From assembly GCA_022648325.1 (NCBI GenBank), contig JALCMG010000011.1, positions 19,254 through 83,253 of the forward strand: a stretch of 64,000 nt of DNA. The letters run 5' to 3'. Each line of letters begins with the position of its first letter. Position 1 is the stretch's first letter. Of this stretch, positions 48,803 to 57,698 are shown in pieces. Both the position numbers and the translations under genes were made by a program. This DNA comes from Olsenella sp. Lineage in GTDB: Bacteria; Actinomycetota; Coriobacteriia; Coriobacteriales; Atopobiaceae. The notes under the pieces are model-generated. The model was not told the origin of the DNA. It saw nothing but the letters and a program-made list of their open reading frames with translations, and did no database searches.

Positions 48803-50491
48803 ATGGCTGGCGACGAGTGGTACAAGGACGTGGTGTTCTACCAGATCTGGCCGCGCAGTTTTGCTGACGCCGATGGCGACGGCATAGGGGACCTCTATGG
48901 CGTCTACGAGAAGCTGAGCTACATAAAGTCGCTGGGTGTGGGTGGCATCTGGTTCTCTCCCCTGTACGTCTCGCCCAATGCCGACTACGGCTACGACATA
49001 GCGGACTACCGGCGCATCTCGCCAGACTACGGTGACGAGCAGATCTTTCGACGCGTGCTAAAACGTGCCCACGAGCTTGGCCTCAAGGTCATCATGGACT
49101 TGGTGATAAACCACACCTCCATCGAGCATGAGTGGTTCCAGAAGGGCATCGACCCCAAGAGCCCATACCACGACTACTACATCTGGCGAGATCCCTCGCC
49201 GGACGACGATGCGCCCAACAACTGGCAGAGCATGTTCGGTGGCCCCGCCTGGACGTACTGCGAGGAGAACGGTCAGTACTACCTGCACCTCTTCTCGCCC
49301 GGACAGCCCGACCTCAACATGGACAACCCCCGCGTGCGCCAAGAGGTCAAGGACGTCATGAAGTACTGGCTCGACATGGGCGTCGATGGCTTCCGCGAGG
49401 ACGTGATCACGCTCATCTCCAAGGCAGAGGGACTTCCAAACGACCGCGCGCCGCTCTCGCTTCCCAAGGGCAGACAGTACTATGACTGCGGCCCGCACCT
49501 TGCGGACTACCTCGGGGAGTTTCGCCACGACGTGCTTGCGCAGCACGACTGCTTTGTGGTGGGCGAGGCCCCCTTCGTGGACGTAGATAAGGCCCGCATG
49601 CTCACGCGGGGACCGTGGGAGAGTCGTCTTCTCGACATGATCTTCAGCTTCGAGCACATGGAGGCCGACTGCCTCTTCACGGAGTACATCCCGCTGCCGT
49701 TTAGCCCAAGGCGCTTTATGCGTGCGCTTTCGCGCTGGCAGGAAGGGTTGCACGGCGTGGGGTGGAACGCGCTTTATCTCGAGAACCACGACCATCCGCG
49801 CGTGATTAGCCGCTACGGGAGCGAGCGCTACCGGCGTGAGAGCGGCTCGATGCTTGCCTGCGCCTACCTCTTCCTCGAGGGGACGCCCTTTGTCTACCAG
49901 GGGCAGGAGATTGGCATGACCAACATCTCGCTGCAGTCCATCGATGACTACCCCGACTGCATCGCGCAGGCGAACTACCGCTCCTACGTGGGGAAGATGG
50001 GAGAGGAGAAGGCCCTCGCGCGCGTGCAGCGTGCCACGCGCGACAATGCCCGGACACCCATGCAGTGGGATGCCACCGAGAATGCCGGCTTTAGCACGCA
50101 CAAGCCGTGGTTTGCCGTGAATCCCAACTACCGCGAGGTCAACGTTGCCACTCAGGGCAATGACGAGAACTCGCTTCTCAACTTCTACCGTCGCGCGATA
50201 CGCCTCCGCACGCAAAGCGCCGCCGTGCGATGGGGCGAATACCACGAGTTCCTTCGCGCGAGCGGGAGCGTCTACGCGTACTCGCGCGAATTTGCGGGTG
50301 ACGGGGAGCACGAGGCCGAGACGTTGCTCGTGGTTTGCTGCTTTGGCAAGGGCGGACAGCGCGTGGGGATTCCGGGGAAGTTCTGCGGGCGGGAGCGCGA
50401 GGTTATTCTCGCCAACTATCCCGTGGAAGACGCCAACGCGGACTCGTTCGTTGCGCGGCCGTACGAGGCTAGGGTGTATAGGGTGCTGTAG
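48803..50491 (+). CDS. GH13 alpha-glucosidase / oligo-1,6-glucosidase
   Basis: 562 residues. Conserved regions of family GH13: YQIWPRSFADADGDGIGDL with the calcium-like DGDG loop, VIMDLVINHTS, MGVDGFREDVI (nucleophile Asp about 201), VVGEAPF (acid/base Glu) and LYLENHDHPR (transition-state Asp). The segment after the nucleophile is GFREDVIT rather than GFRMDVI, matching GH13_31-like enzymes acting on short alpha-1,6 or alpha-1,4 glucosides. No signal peptide, so it works on imported oligosaccharides, though no sugar transporter is adjacent. ATG 48803 follows AGGAGGC. Confidence 0.92.
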   Translation: MAGDEWYKDVVFYQIWPRSFADADGDGIGDLYGVYEKLSYIKSLGVGGIWFSPLYVSPNADYGYDIADYRRISPDYGDEQIFRRVLKRAHELGLKVIMDLVINHTSIEHEWFQKGIDPKSPYHDYYIWRDPSPDDDAPNNWQSMFGGPAWTYCEENGQYYLHLFSPGQPDLNMDNPRVRQEVKDVMKYWLDMGVDGFREDVITLISKAEGLPNDRAPLSLPKGRQYYDCGPHLADYLGEFRHDVLAQHDCFVVGEAPFVDVDKARMLTRGPWESRLLDMIFSFEHMEADCLFTEYIPLPFSPRRFMRALSRWQEGLHGVGWNALYLENHDHPRVISRYGSERYRRESGSMLACAYLFLEGTPFVYQGQEIGMTNISLQSIDDYPDCIAQANYRSYVGKMGEEKALARVQRATRDNARTPMQWDATENAGFSTHKPWFAVNPNYREVNVATQGNDENSLLNFYRRAIRLRTQSAAVRWGEYHEFLRASGSVYAYSREFAGDGEHEAETLLVVCCFGKGGQRVGIPGKFCGREREVILANYPVEDANADSFVARPYEARVYRVL

Positions 50492-50519
50492 TGCGGCGGC
50501 GGGGCGGTGCGCGCCGTCG

Positions 50520-50665
50520 ACAGGGTGCCGGGCTCTGGGGCCGGGTGCTAGCGCCGGATCTGGCGCCCGGACCTGGTGTCCGGCTCTGGTTCCCGGCTCT
50601 GGTGTCCGGCCCGGTGCCCTGACCTGGCGTCCGGACCTGGCGCCCGGCCTGCCCCTTCGCGAGGC
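50520..50665 (+). repeat. Degenerate GC-rich minisatellite-like tract
   Basis: About ten imperfect units of the type GGTGTCCGGCTCTG / GGCGCCCGGACCTG in tandem between the glucosidase and the small membrane protein gene. Similar tracts occur at 32440, 51420-51465, 58725-58860 and 59325-59650. Confidence 0.75.
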
Positions 50666-50727
50666 CTTCACGCCGCCCGGTTACAATGCCCCCTCCTGCT
50701 ATCGATCCGTAAGGGAGGTCCCTGGCA

Positions 50728-51189
50728 ATGAAGGTCGCCATGAGAAGGACCGTGCTCGTCGCTGTCATCTGCTTTGCCATTGCGCTCGTTGTGAGCGTTG
50801 CATTTCTCGTCTGGTTCAATGCCGACCCCGATACGAACATCACCGCGATTCTCGCCAGTTTGCCGCTGAGCTACCTGTATGCGGTCTCGTCTGGCCTTGC
50901 CGCGTTTTCCGTGGGGGCTCTGGTGGCGCTTGTGGCTGGGTCTCTCGCGCACCTGCGCATGCCCAACCTGCCGCGCGTGATCTTTGCTGCGCTCGGCTGG
51001 GTCGTGCTGGGGTTTCTGCTCCTTGCGCCCGTCATCGCGACGCTGGCCTCAAATTCGGCTGCCATTGTGTTTGCGCTGGTTGTGTACGCGGCGATTAAGG
51101 TTCCCGTGGTCTTTGCAGCATTTGGCCTGCTGCTTGGCCTGGGCTTTGCCGAGAGGCGCGACGCTCCGGAGTCCGAGCCGCGCGCATAG
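50728..51189 (+). CDS. Small four-helix membrane protein, unknown function
   Basis: 153 residues with four predicted membrane helices (about 8-30, 45-70, 85-107, 115-138) and a short acidic C-terminal tail. A basic start MKVAMRRT suggests the N terminus is inside. No family recognised. ATG 50728 follows GGGAGG with 9-nt spacing. Between a minisatellite tract and family A hairpins, apparently monocistronic. Confidence 0.7.
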   Translation: MKVAMRRTVLVAVICFAIALVVSVAFLVWFNADPDTNITAILASLPLSYLYAVSSGLAAFSVGALVALVAGSLAHLRMPNLPRVIFAALGWVVLGFLLLAPVIATLASNSAAIVFALVVYAAIKVPVVFAAFGLLLGLGFAERRDAPESEPRA

Positions 51190-51308
51190 GTTGCGTCTCG
51201 TCCGACCAAATGCTCCTGGTCATCTTGGCCGGGCGGCAGAGTGTCCGCTTACCTTCCCTTGCGGTCTCGTTTGGGTGCCGGAGTTTTCAATGCCATTTTC
51301 GCTGCCAT

Positions 51309-51384
51309 TTATTGCACGAAACTTCTTGATGAGGAGCACCTCAACTGGGGAAATGCTATTTTTGTCAGGAAAATCGCGCAATAA
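51309..51384. repeat. Family A hairpin, TTATTGCRCG stem type (copy 1)
   Basis: 76 bp, arms TTATTGCACGA and TCGCGCAATAA. On the minus strand the centre reads CCCCAGTTGAGG. Confidence 0.88.
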
Positions 51385-51476
51385 TTGCGAGCAGATGGCC
51401 CCAAAAGGCTAGTGCCTGACATGGCTGGTACCTGGGATGGCTAGTACCTGGCATGGCCGCAGGCTCGCGGATCCAT

Positions 51477-51552
51477 TTATTGCACGAAACTTCTTGATGA
51501 GGAGCACCTCAACTGGGGAAATGTCATCTTTATCAGGAAAATCGCGCAATAA
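51477..51552. repeat. Family A hairpin, TTATTGCRCG stem type (copy 2)
   Basis: Near-identical to the copy at 51309, with a few changes in the T-rich part right of centre. A recent local duplication. Confidence 0.88.
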
Positions 51553-51751
51553 TTGCGAGCAAACGGACCCGAAAAAGTTGGTGCCTGGCATGGTGGCTGG
51601 CTGAGGGCTTGGCAAGTAGGCCAAGGTGGCGCCGTGCCGAGAGGGGTGCCGTGCCGAGAGGGGCGCCCGGCCGAGGCAAGCGTGCCGAGAGGGGCGCCCG
51701 GCCGAGGCAAGCGGCCGAGAGCGGGAGCCGAGAGGTGCGCCGCGATGGCCC

Positions 51752-52468
51752 CTACGCCTCGCGGATGAAGCGGACCACCTCGTCGACGGCGTGCGAGAGC
51801 CACATGGCCTCGCCCACCACGTGCGGCCCCTCGCCAAGCGTGACCAGCCGCGCGTTGGGAAACTCCTCCGCTGCTCGTCGCGCGTCGTCAAAGGCCCGAT
51901 GGCTGCCGCCCTCGCTGCGGCAGATGAGTGCCGGACCGCGAAAGCGCCTCATGTCTCCCCAGATGCCGTCCGCGTCCTCGTCGTTCCCCACATCGTCTGC
52001 CACGGAGAAGTCGGGCGAGAGCAGCACCAGCCCCGTGACGTCGTGTGGGTGCCGGGTTGCGGCCATCGTCGCCACGAGGCCGCCCCGTCCCGCGCCGGCG
52101 AGAAACACGCGGCAGTTGTCGATGAGGTCAAGGCGCCCCACGGTGTCCGAAGCGGCCTCAAGGTCCTCGAGGCTGCGCTCCATGCCGTCTGCCGCCGGCG
52201 TGGTGTCGGCGCGACTCGCGCAGTCGACGACGCAGCTGGCAACTCCATGTGCTGCAAGCTCCTCGAGTGGAAGACGCGCGGCTGCGTTATCACCACCCGC
52301 CCACATGATGACGGGCAGGGGGCCGGGGTCATCCGGCGCGAGAAGGCGCGCACGCACGTCTCTGCCATCACGCTTGCAGCGGACGGGCAGCTCGTGCCAG
52401 CCGGCCCCGCCGAGAACCTCCTCAGCCTCGTGCTCGGCGCGCTTCTCCTCGTGCCTAAAGATGCCCAT
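51752..52468 (-). CDS. Alpha/beta hydrolase-like protein lacking the usual nucleophile
   Basis: 238 residues with an alpha/beta hydrolase pattern: PLPVIMWAGG (oxyanion strand), LAAHGVASCVVDCASR, nucleophile-elbow position FLAGAGRGGLVA, ASP strand GLVLLSPDF and a late His in GEGPHVVGEAM. Where active members have G-x-S-x-G, this one has G-A-G-R-G-G, so the Ser is replaced by Gly and catalysis of the ordinary kind is doubtful. The start ATG 52468 lies 36 bp after the dipeptidase stop on the same strand, so the two may be co-transcribed. Confidence 0.75.
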   Translation of the reverse strand: MGIFRHEEKRAEHEAEEVLGGAGWHELPVRCKRDGRDVRARLLAPDDPGPLPVIMWAGGDNAAARLPLEELAAHGVASCVVDCASRADTTPAADGMERSLEDLEAASDTVGRLDLIDNCRVFLAGAGRGGLVATMAATRHPHDVTGLVLLSPDFSVADDVGNDEDADGIWGDMRRFRGPALICRSEGGSHRAFDDARRAAEEFPNARLVTLGEGPHVVGEAMWLSHAVDEVVRFIREA

Positions 52469-52504
52469 GCTTGGCTCGGCCCCCTGCCTTGTTATCTCGT
52501 GACC

Positions 52505-54031
52505 CTACGCGTCCGACCGTGCGAAGTGGTTTGCCATGTGCATGCTGCGCTCGTAGAGCACCTTGGCGAGAAGCTCGTCGGTCTTCTCGCGCGCGTAGTC
52601 GGCCATGTGCTGATTGGCCTCCTCGAGAAGGTCCTGTGCCGCCTCGGCGCCAAGTCCCTGCTCGGCCACGAGCGCATCCGTTGCCGCAAGCACGCGCTCG
52701 CCCTCGGAGCCAAGGTCCTCCTGGTAGGTCTCGATCGCGGGCACGCACTCCGTGTAGTTGGCGTCGGCCATGGCGGCGATGAGGCGGTTAGCCCAGTAGA
52801 AGCTCTCGGTAGAGACACGCTTGGGATCGGTCTGCTCGAGGTAGGCGGGCGTCTGGCTCACGTTGGCGTAGAACGGCAGCAGCGCGTTGAACGGGTTAGA
52901 GCCAAAGGCCAGCCACTGCACGTTACGCGTTGCCTCGGGGCCGTACGGGCGTGCCTGCAGCACGGAGAGCTGGCTATTGCGGTTGATGCCGATGGGGCGG
53001 TAGTGCCCACGGGTCGCCTCGCTGCCAAAGTTTCCGTACGGGTCAAAGACGGTTCCCTGGTAGTGGAGCGAGAGAACGTACTTCACGTCCTCGATGGTCA
53101 CCTTGCGCTCGGGGGCGCTCGCCCAAGGCAGGTCGTTGGACTCGGGGCCGAGCGGCGCCTCGGGAGAGTCCCAGTTCTCGGCATGAGGGTTGAGAAAACG
53201 CTGCATAGACCAGGTGCGTGGCGTGTTGTAGAGGTGATCCTCATCGGAGTGGCTGCCAAAGGCGTCACGCGGGTTGAAGACCTTCTCGCCCTCGCCCTCC
53301 GCGCGAAGCGTGAGGTTCAGATGGTGGGCGTCCATCCACTCGGCCAGGTCGGGGGAGCACATGTGATCGACCTGCTCGCCCAACGCGTCTGCCAGGTCAA
53401 ACGAATCGATGCCCAGCTGGTTGGGCATGGTGACGTAGCAGTCGTCTGGCACGCGCTTGGCGATCCAGTGGTGGCCGCCCACGGTCTCCAGCCACCAGAT
53501 CTCGTCGACGTCCGAGAACGCGATGCCGTTCATCTCGTAGGTGCCGTAGCGCTCGAGGAGCTCGCCCAGGATGCGCACGCCGTCGCGAGCGGATTGCGCA
53601 TAGGGCAGCACCAGCGTAACCATGTCCTCCTCGCCAATGCCGCCGGGCTTCTCTGGCTCATAGTCATCGCTGCCGGGCGTCCCCTTGGCGGGCCGGCAGA
53701 CAACCATGGGGTCCGCACCCAGGACGCGCTCGTTTGAGGTGAGGGTCTCGGTGGCGCTCATGGCAACGCCGCGCGCCGAGAAGCCCGCCTCCTCCCAGAG
53801 GCCGCGGGAGAGGTCCGCGTTGGGGACGGCCGTGTAGCGCACGCCGTCCTCGGCCGGCAGCGGCACCGTGAGGTGCGAGATCTTCGAGGTGTAGCTGGTG
53901 CGTCCCTCGGGGTTCACGACGCAGAAGCGCTTGGGGTTGAACTCTCCGTTGGCGGAGTCCTCGTTTCTGGCGACGATGGTCGACCCGTCGTAGCTGGCCT
54001 TCTTGCCAACCAGGATGGTGGTGCAGGGCAT
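52505..54031 (-). CDS. C69-family dipeptidase (PepD-like)
   Basis: 508 residues. N-terminal nucleophile hydrolase: Cys3 in MPCTTILVGKKAS would become the N-terminal catalytic residue after Met removal or short processing. Other family marks are DGSTIVARNEDS, AARG-like FSARGVAMSATET, GIAFSDVDEIWWLETVGGHHW and VPDDCYVTMPNQLGI. Related to lactobacillar PepDA, which has broad dipeptide activity. Start 54031 follows GGAGGCACC; longer frames upstream lack support. Cytosolic. Confidence 0.92.
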   Translation of the reverse strand: MPCTTILVGKKASYDGSTIVARNEDSANGEFNPKRFCVVNPEGRTSYTSKISHLTVPLPAEDGVRYTAVPNADLSRGLWEEAGFSARGVAMSATETLTSNERVLGADPMVVCRPAKGTPGSDDYEPEKPGGIGEEDMVTLVLPYAQSARDGVRILGELLERYGTYEMNGIAFSDVDEIWWLETVGGHHWIAKRVPDDCYVTMPNQLGIDSFDLADALGEQVDHMCSPDLAEWMDAHHLNLTLRAEGEGEKVFNPRDAFGSHSDEDHLYNTPRTWSMQRFLNPHAENWDSPEAPLGPESNDLPWASAPERKVTIEDVKYVLSLHYQGTVFDPYGNFGSEATRGHYRPIGINRNSQLSVLQARPYGPEATRNVQWLAFGSNPFNALLPFYANVSQTPAYLEQTDPKRVSTESFYWANRLIAAMADANYTECVPAIETYQEDLGSEGERVLAATDALVAEQGLGAEAAQDLLEEANQHMADYAREKTDELLAKVLYERSMHMANHFARSDA

Positions 54032-54281
54032 GGTGCCTCCTCGGTTTGGTGTGGTGCCGGCAGCGTCCGCCGGCGCGTTCTCACATGCCATAGTATGCCC
54101 ACCCGCCACGTTACCTGCATGCAGGCTTGTGCGCATGTTACGGAAGGCGCACGAGTGGGCCGTTGCCGCCGTGTGCTGGGCGGAACCCCCGTCATACTGT
54201 GGGGGCACAAATCGCGGCCGTCCCGGTGGCATTTCTCGCCAGATGCGCCGCCCGTGAGCAAGACGAGAGGAACCACCTACC

Positions 54282-55310
54282 ATGACCATGAACTTCAAGC
54301 GCCGCCTGCCCATCCCCATGGAGATCCGCGAGGAGATGCCCCTCTCCGCGGATATGGTGGCGAGAAAGCCCGCCTTCGACGCCGAGGTGGCGGCCATCAT
54401 CTGCGGCGAGTCCCCGCGCCGCCTGCTTGTGATTGGCCCCTGCTCGGCGGACCGCGAGGACTCCGTCCTCGACTACGTGACGCGCCTTGCCAAGCTTGCC
54501 GACGAGGTGAAGGACAAGCTCCTCGTGGTGCCGCGCGTCTACACCAACAAGCCGCGCACGCGTGGCACCGGCTACAAGGGACTTCTCCACAACCCCGACC
54601 CGGAGGCGCCGGCAGACCTCCTCGAGGGTGTGAAGGCCATCCGCCGCATGCACCTGCGCGTGGTGGAGGAGACCGGCATGTTCACGGCCGACGAGATGCT
54701 CTACCCCGCCAACTTCCAGTACCTCATCGACCTTCTCGCCTATGTTGCCGTGGGCGCGCGCTCGGTGGAGAACCAGGAGCACCGCCTGGTGGCGAGCGGC
54801 GTCCCCATGCCCGTGGGCATGAAGAACCCCACGGGCGGCTCCACGGCCGTGCTTCTCAACTCCATCTACGCTGCGCAGGCGCCGCAGACCTTCATCTTCC
54901 GCAACTGGGAGGTCGAGACCACCGGAAACCCGCTGGCACACGCTGTGCTTCGCGGCTACGTGGGGCCGGACGGGGCGACGTACCCCAACTACCACTACGA
55001 GTACCTCGAGCGCCTGGCCGACAGGTATGATCCCGAGAAGTTCGAGTTCCCGGCCGTGGTCATCGACTGCAACCACGACAACTCCGGCAAGCGTCCGCTT
55101 GAGCAGGCTCGCATCGTGGACGAGGTGCTGGATTCCGTGCGGCGCTCCGAGCGCATCGCGGGGCTCTTCCGCGGCTTCATGGTTGAGTCCTACCTGGTGG
55201 ACGGCAACCAGCCCGTGGGTGGAGGCGTGTACGGGCAGTCCATCACCGACGCCTGCATTGGCTGGGATGGCACGGAGCGCCTGGTGCGCGACATGGCCGA
55301 GCGCCTGTAG
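54282..55310 (+). CDS. aroG: 3-deoxy-7-phosphoheptulonate synthase (DAHP synthase, class I)
   Basis: 342 residues. First step of the shikimate pathway, joining PEP and erythrose 4-phosphate. Motifs: LLVIGPCSADR (PEP site), VPRVYTNKPRTRGTGYKGL, ARSVENQEHR, PVGMKNPTGGS, FIFRNWE, DCNHDNSGK and GGGVYGQSITDACIGW. The length and sequence fit class I alpha enzymes (AroF/G/H); which effector inhibits it cannot be told, so aroG is used loosely. ATG 54282 follows GAGAGGAACC. Divergent from the C69 gene. A CCCCCG/TGGGGG hairpin near 54187-54206 lies upstream. Confidence 0.9.
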   Translation: MTMNFKRRLPIPMEIREEMPLSADMVARKPAFDAEVAAIICGESPRRLLVIGPCSADREDSVLDYVTRLAKLADEVKDKLLVVPRVYTNKPRTRGTGYKGLLHNPDPEAPADLLEGVKAIRRMHLRVVEETGMFTADEMLYPANFQYLIDLLAYVAVGARSVENQEHRLVASGVPMPVGMKNPTGGSTAVLLNSIYAAQAPQTFIFRNWEVETTGNPLAHAVLRGYVGPDGATYPNYHYEYLERLADRYDPEKFEFPAVVIDCNHDNSGKRPLEQARIVDEVLDSVRRSERIAGLFRGFMVESYLVDGNQPVGGGVYGQSITDACIGWDGTERLVRDMAERL

Positions 55311-55366
55311 GGGCCGGTGCCGACGGCACTAACGCCGCCGGCGCGTCACCTTCGGGTTGCGGTCGT

Positions 55367-55482
55367 GTCGCCGGAGGGCCTCTTTTGGCGCGAATTGCAA
55401 CACAGACGGCCCTCCGGCGACAAATAAATCGCCGGAGGGCCCTTTTTGGCGAGAAATGCAACAATAACGGCTCTCCGGCGGC
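55367..55482. repeat. Two family B hairpins (55367-55421 and 55428-55482)
   Basis: Each is exactly 55 bp. The first has a perfect 14-bp stem (GTCGCCGGAGGGCC and complement) and centre GCGAATTGCAACA; the second has centre GAGAAATGCAACA. Two further right-arm copies (CTCTCCGGCG) follow to 55515. They occupy most of the 377-bp gap after DAHP synthase; the rest shows nothing recognisable. Confidence 0.88.
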
Positions 55483-55687
55483 AGACTCTCCGGCGACAGG
55501 CTCTCCGGCGGCAACGCCCCGCCCGCTGCTTTCAGCAAACTCCAACCTCTCGTTAAGCTCCCGTTGAGCGTTGCGTTTCCCCTGTGTGGCCTAAGGCTCT
55601 TTGGGCCTCCAACGCCCCTGCTTAAGGGGCGTTTAAGCCTCGCGCTCTACCTTGGAACTCAAGGTAGCTGAACGAGGAGGGATCCAC

Positions 55688-56722
55688 ATGAGTCTTACGA
55701 GAAGGCAGTTTCTCCGTGCGGGCGCCATCACATGCGCGTCGGCCGCAGCACTCGCGGCAGTTGGAGCAGCGGATCCCGCTTCCGCGAGCGAGCGGGGCAG
55801 CGCTCTCAAGTCCCTCTCGGACGCATCGCCTGTCGAGGAGGGGACGTATGGCGTGCTTGTCTCGTCGATGGCGGTCATGAGCGACACGCACGTGGACGAC
55901 GATGCCCCAGACTACGACAGTAACTTCGAGAACGCCCTCGATGATGTTGTGCAGCGCTGGAACCCCGTTGACTCCATCGTGCTCAACGGAGACCTGACCA
56001 ACAACGGTTACCAGTACCAATACGACATCCTCGAACAGCGCGCACAGGCTGCGGGCTTCTCGTTCCCAGCGTCGTTCACCTGCGTGATGGGAAACCACGA
56101 GCAGATGGGTGACGGCACGCACACCCAGGAACTCGTCGAGAGCCTGCACGCAAACTTCCTGGAGAGAACCAATGCCGGCTCGATCTACTTCGACCGCTAC
56201 GTTGGCGGCTCGCACGTAATTGCGCTTGGGCCAGACGAGTACGTCTCGCCCAATGACGTCACCTCAACGGACACCTTCAGGCTGAGTAGCACCCAGCTGT
56301 CATGGATCTCTGGCCTTCTCGACGAAGACCAGTCCGCCGGCGTGCCATCATTCGTCTTTGTCCACGAGCCGCTCACGTACACCGTCACGGACTCCTACCC
56401 GGGTGGCTGGGGCTACGAGAACTCCCTCGAAAACGACGCCGACCTGCGCTCTGTCATCTTTTCGCACCCAGGCGCCATCCTCTTCTCCGGCCACACCCAC
56501 TCCTATCCCGACGTCGCGCAGCGCGGCGGCGGCAACCTCTTCGTTGGCACGGGCTCCGTGGCGTACGCATACGCGCAGGGCGAGACATACCTCACCGACG
56601 ACGGCAGCTACGACTCCCTTGGCTGGCTCGTGCGCCATCACGAGCAGGCAGTCGAGTTCTGCATGCGCGACTTCCTCGCCCACGAGTGGGTCGCGGGCTC
56701 GCACTACGTCTGCCATCTGTAG
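55688..56722 (+). CDS. Tat-exported calcineurin-like metallophosphoesterase
   Basis: 344 residues. Tat signal SLTRRQFLRAG with hydrophobic core and AxA site near ASA (about residue 34). The metallophosphoesterase motifs follow in order: D-x-H in MSDTHVDD, GD in NGDLTNNG, GNHEQ, a His in VHEPLTY and GHTHSYP at the end. It should be a dimetal hydrolase on the outer face of the membrane or cell wall acting on phosphoesters; the substrate is unknown. ATG 55688 follows CGAGGAGGG. A GC hairpin (from 56724) without T tract follows. Confidence 0.9.
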   Translation: MSLTRRQFLRAGAITCASAAALAAVGAADPASASERGSALKSLSDASPVEEGTYGVLVSSMAVMSDTHVDDDAPDYDSNFENALDDVVQRWNPVDSIVLNGDLTNNGYQYQYDILEQRAQAAGFSFPASFTCVMGNHEQMGDGTHTQELVESLHANFLERTNAGSIYFDRYVGGSHVIALGPDEYVSPNDVTSTDTFRLSSTQLSWISGLLDEDQSAGVPSFVFVHEPLTYTVTDSYPGGWGYENSLENDADLRSVIFSHPGAILFSGHTHSYPDVAQRGGGNLFVGTGSVAYAYAQGETYLTDDGSYDSLGWLVRHHEQAVEFCMRDFLAHEWVAGSHYVCHL

Positions 56723-56882
56723 CCGCGCCATGCCTGGCGCGCCCCACGCGCCGAGAAGGGATAACTGCGTCCGGCCACGTGCCGCTCTCATCCCGCTGGT
56801 GGACCTTAAAGCCCCCCCATCGCCACCGCAACGATAAACTAAGACCAAAATAGTGGCGTTTTGGACCTGTTGGGGGGCATCC

Positions 56883-57698
56883 ATGCGCAAAGAACTAGAG
56901 GAGAAAGCTCTCGAACTTACGCGTGAGCTTCTCAAGCGCTTCTGGCAGCTCGACATCGAGTACGCGCTTTCGCTCTGTGCCAACAACGTGATGTGGGTGG
57001 CGCCCGAGCAGAACCGTTACATGCGGGGCATCGACGCCATGCGGGCAGACCTCGAGGAGAACCTCAAGGAGCTCGTGCCCTGCCATCAGTCGCACCAGGA
57101 GTACACGGTTGTCCAAAACTCCGGGCGTGCCCTCTCAATCATCGGGCGCTACCTTGTGACAACCGATGACGGTGCGCCCATCTTTGCCGAGGTGCAGCAG
57201 CGCACCCAGGTTACCTGGGAACTTATCGACGGAGAGCTGCGCATTCGCTCGCTCTACATCTCCCACCCCAGAAACGAGCTGCCCGTTGCGCCAGGGGAGT
57301 CGTTCTGCAACGTCATCGGCCGGGCGGCTAAGCACTATCTCGACGACCGCATTGCCGAGAAGACCGACCTCAGGCGCGAGATGATATACGACCGCGCAGG
57401 GACGCTTCACCTGGTGGCCCCCACGGATGTCATTCTCGTCGAGGCGGTGGGCAAGCACGCCCGCATCTGCCTTGCGTATGACACCTTCGAGGCGCGGGCG
57501 TCGTTTTCCGAGGTCACGGCCGTATTTCCCGACCTCATGCGGGTGCATCGCAGCTACGCTGTGAACCCTGCGCGTATACACGCCGTCGACCAGCTGTCCG
57601 TCATCATGGAAGGGGACGAGGCCGTTCCGCTGCCCAAGGCGCGTCGCGCCGAGGTCATGCAGCGGATTCGTGCCCTTGCCGACGGCGAGCTGGACTAG
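56883..57698 (+). CDS. LytTR-family regulator with N-terminal SnoaL/NTF2-like domain
   Basis: 271 residues. The first 135 (LTRELLKRFWQLDIEYALSLCANNVMWVAPEQNRYMRGIDAMRADL ... YTVVQNSGRALSIIGRYLVTTDDG) look like an NTF2/SnoaL-type fold, an uncommon sensor instead of a response-regulator receiver. The C-terminal 100 residues are a LytTR DNA-binding domain (DVILVEAVGKHARICLAYDTFEARASFSEVTAVFP, LMRVHRSYAVNPARIHAVD). No kinase adjacent. Its 3' end overlaps the convergent transporter gene by 44 bp. ATG 56883 follows TTGGGGGGC. Confidence 0.87.
   Translation: MRKELEEKALELTRELLKRFWQLDIEYALSLCANNVMWVAPEQNRYMRGIDAMRADLEENLKELVPCHQSHQEYTVVQNSGRALSIIGRYLVTTDDGAPIFAEVQQRTQVTWELIDGELRIRSLYISHPRNELPVAPGESFCNVIGRAAKHYLDDRIAEKTDLRREMIYDRAGTLHLVAPTDVILVEAVGKHARICLAYDTFEARASFSEVTAVFPDLMRVHRSYAVNPARIHAVDQLSVIMEGDEAVPLPKARRAEVMQRIRALADGELD

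Larger units (their letters stand above)
51190..51751. other. Gene-free region with duplicated family A hairpin
   Basis: Two near-identical hairpins (51309 and 51477, 168 bp apart) separated by degenerate CTGGTACCTGG-type units. From 51630 comes a run of imperfect GTGCCGAGAGGGGCGCCCGGCCGAGGC-like units. No gene. Confidence 0.65.

Noticed and set aside
51626..53737. 703-codon plus-strand frame opposite the hydrolase and C69 dipeptidase genes
   Set aside because: Antisense shadow of two genes with clear families; its first 50 codons are minisatellite.
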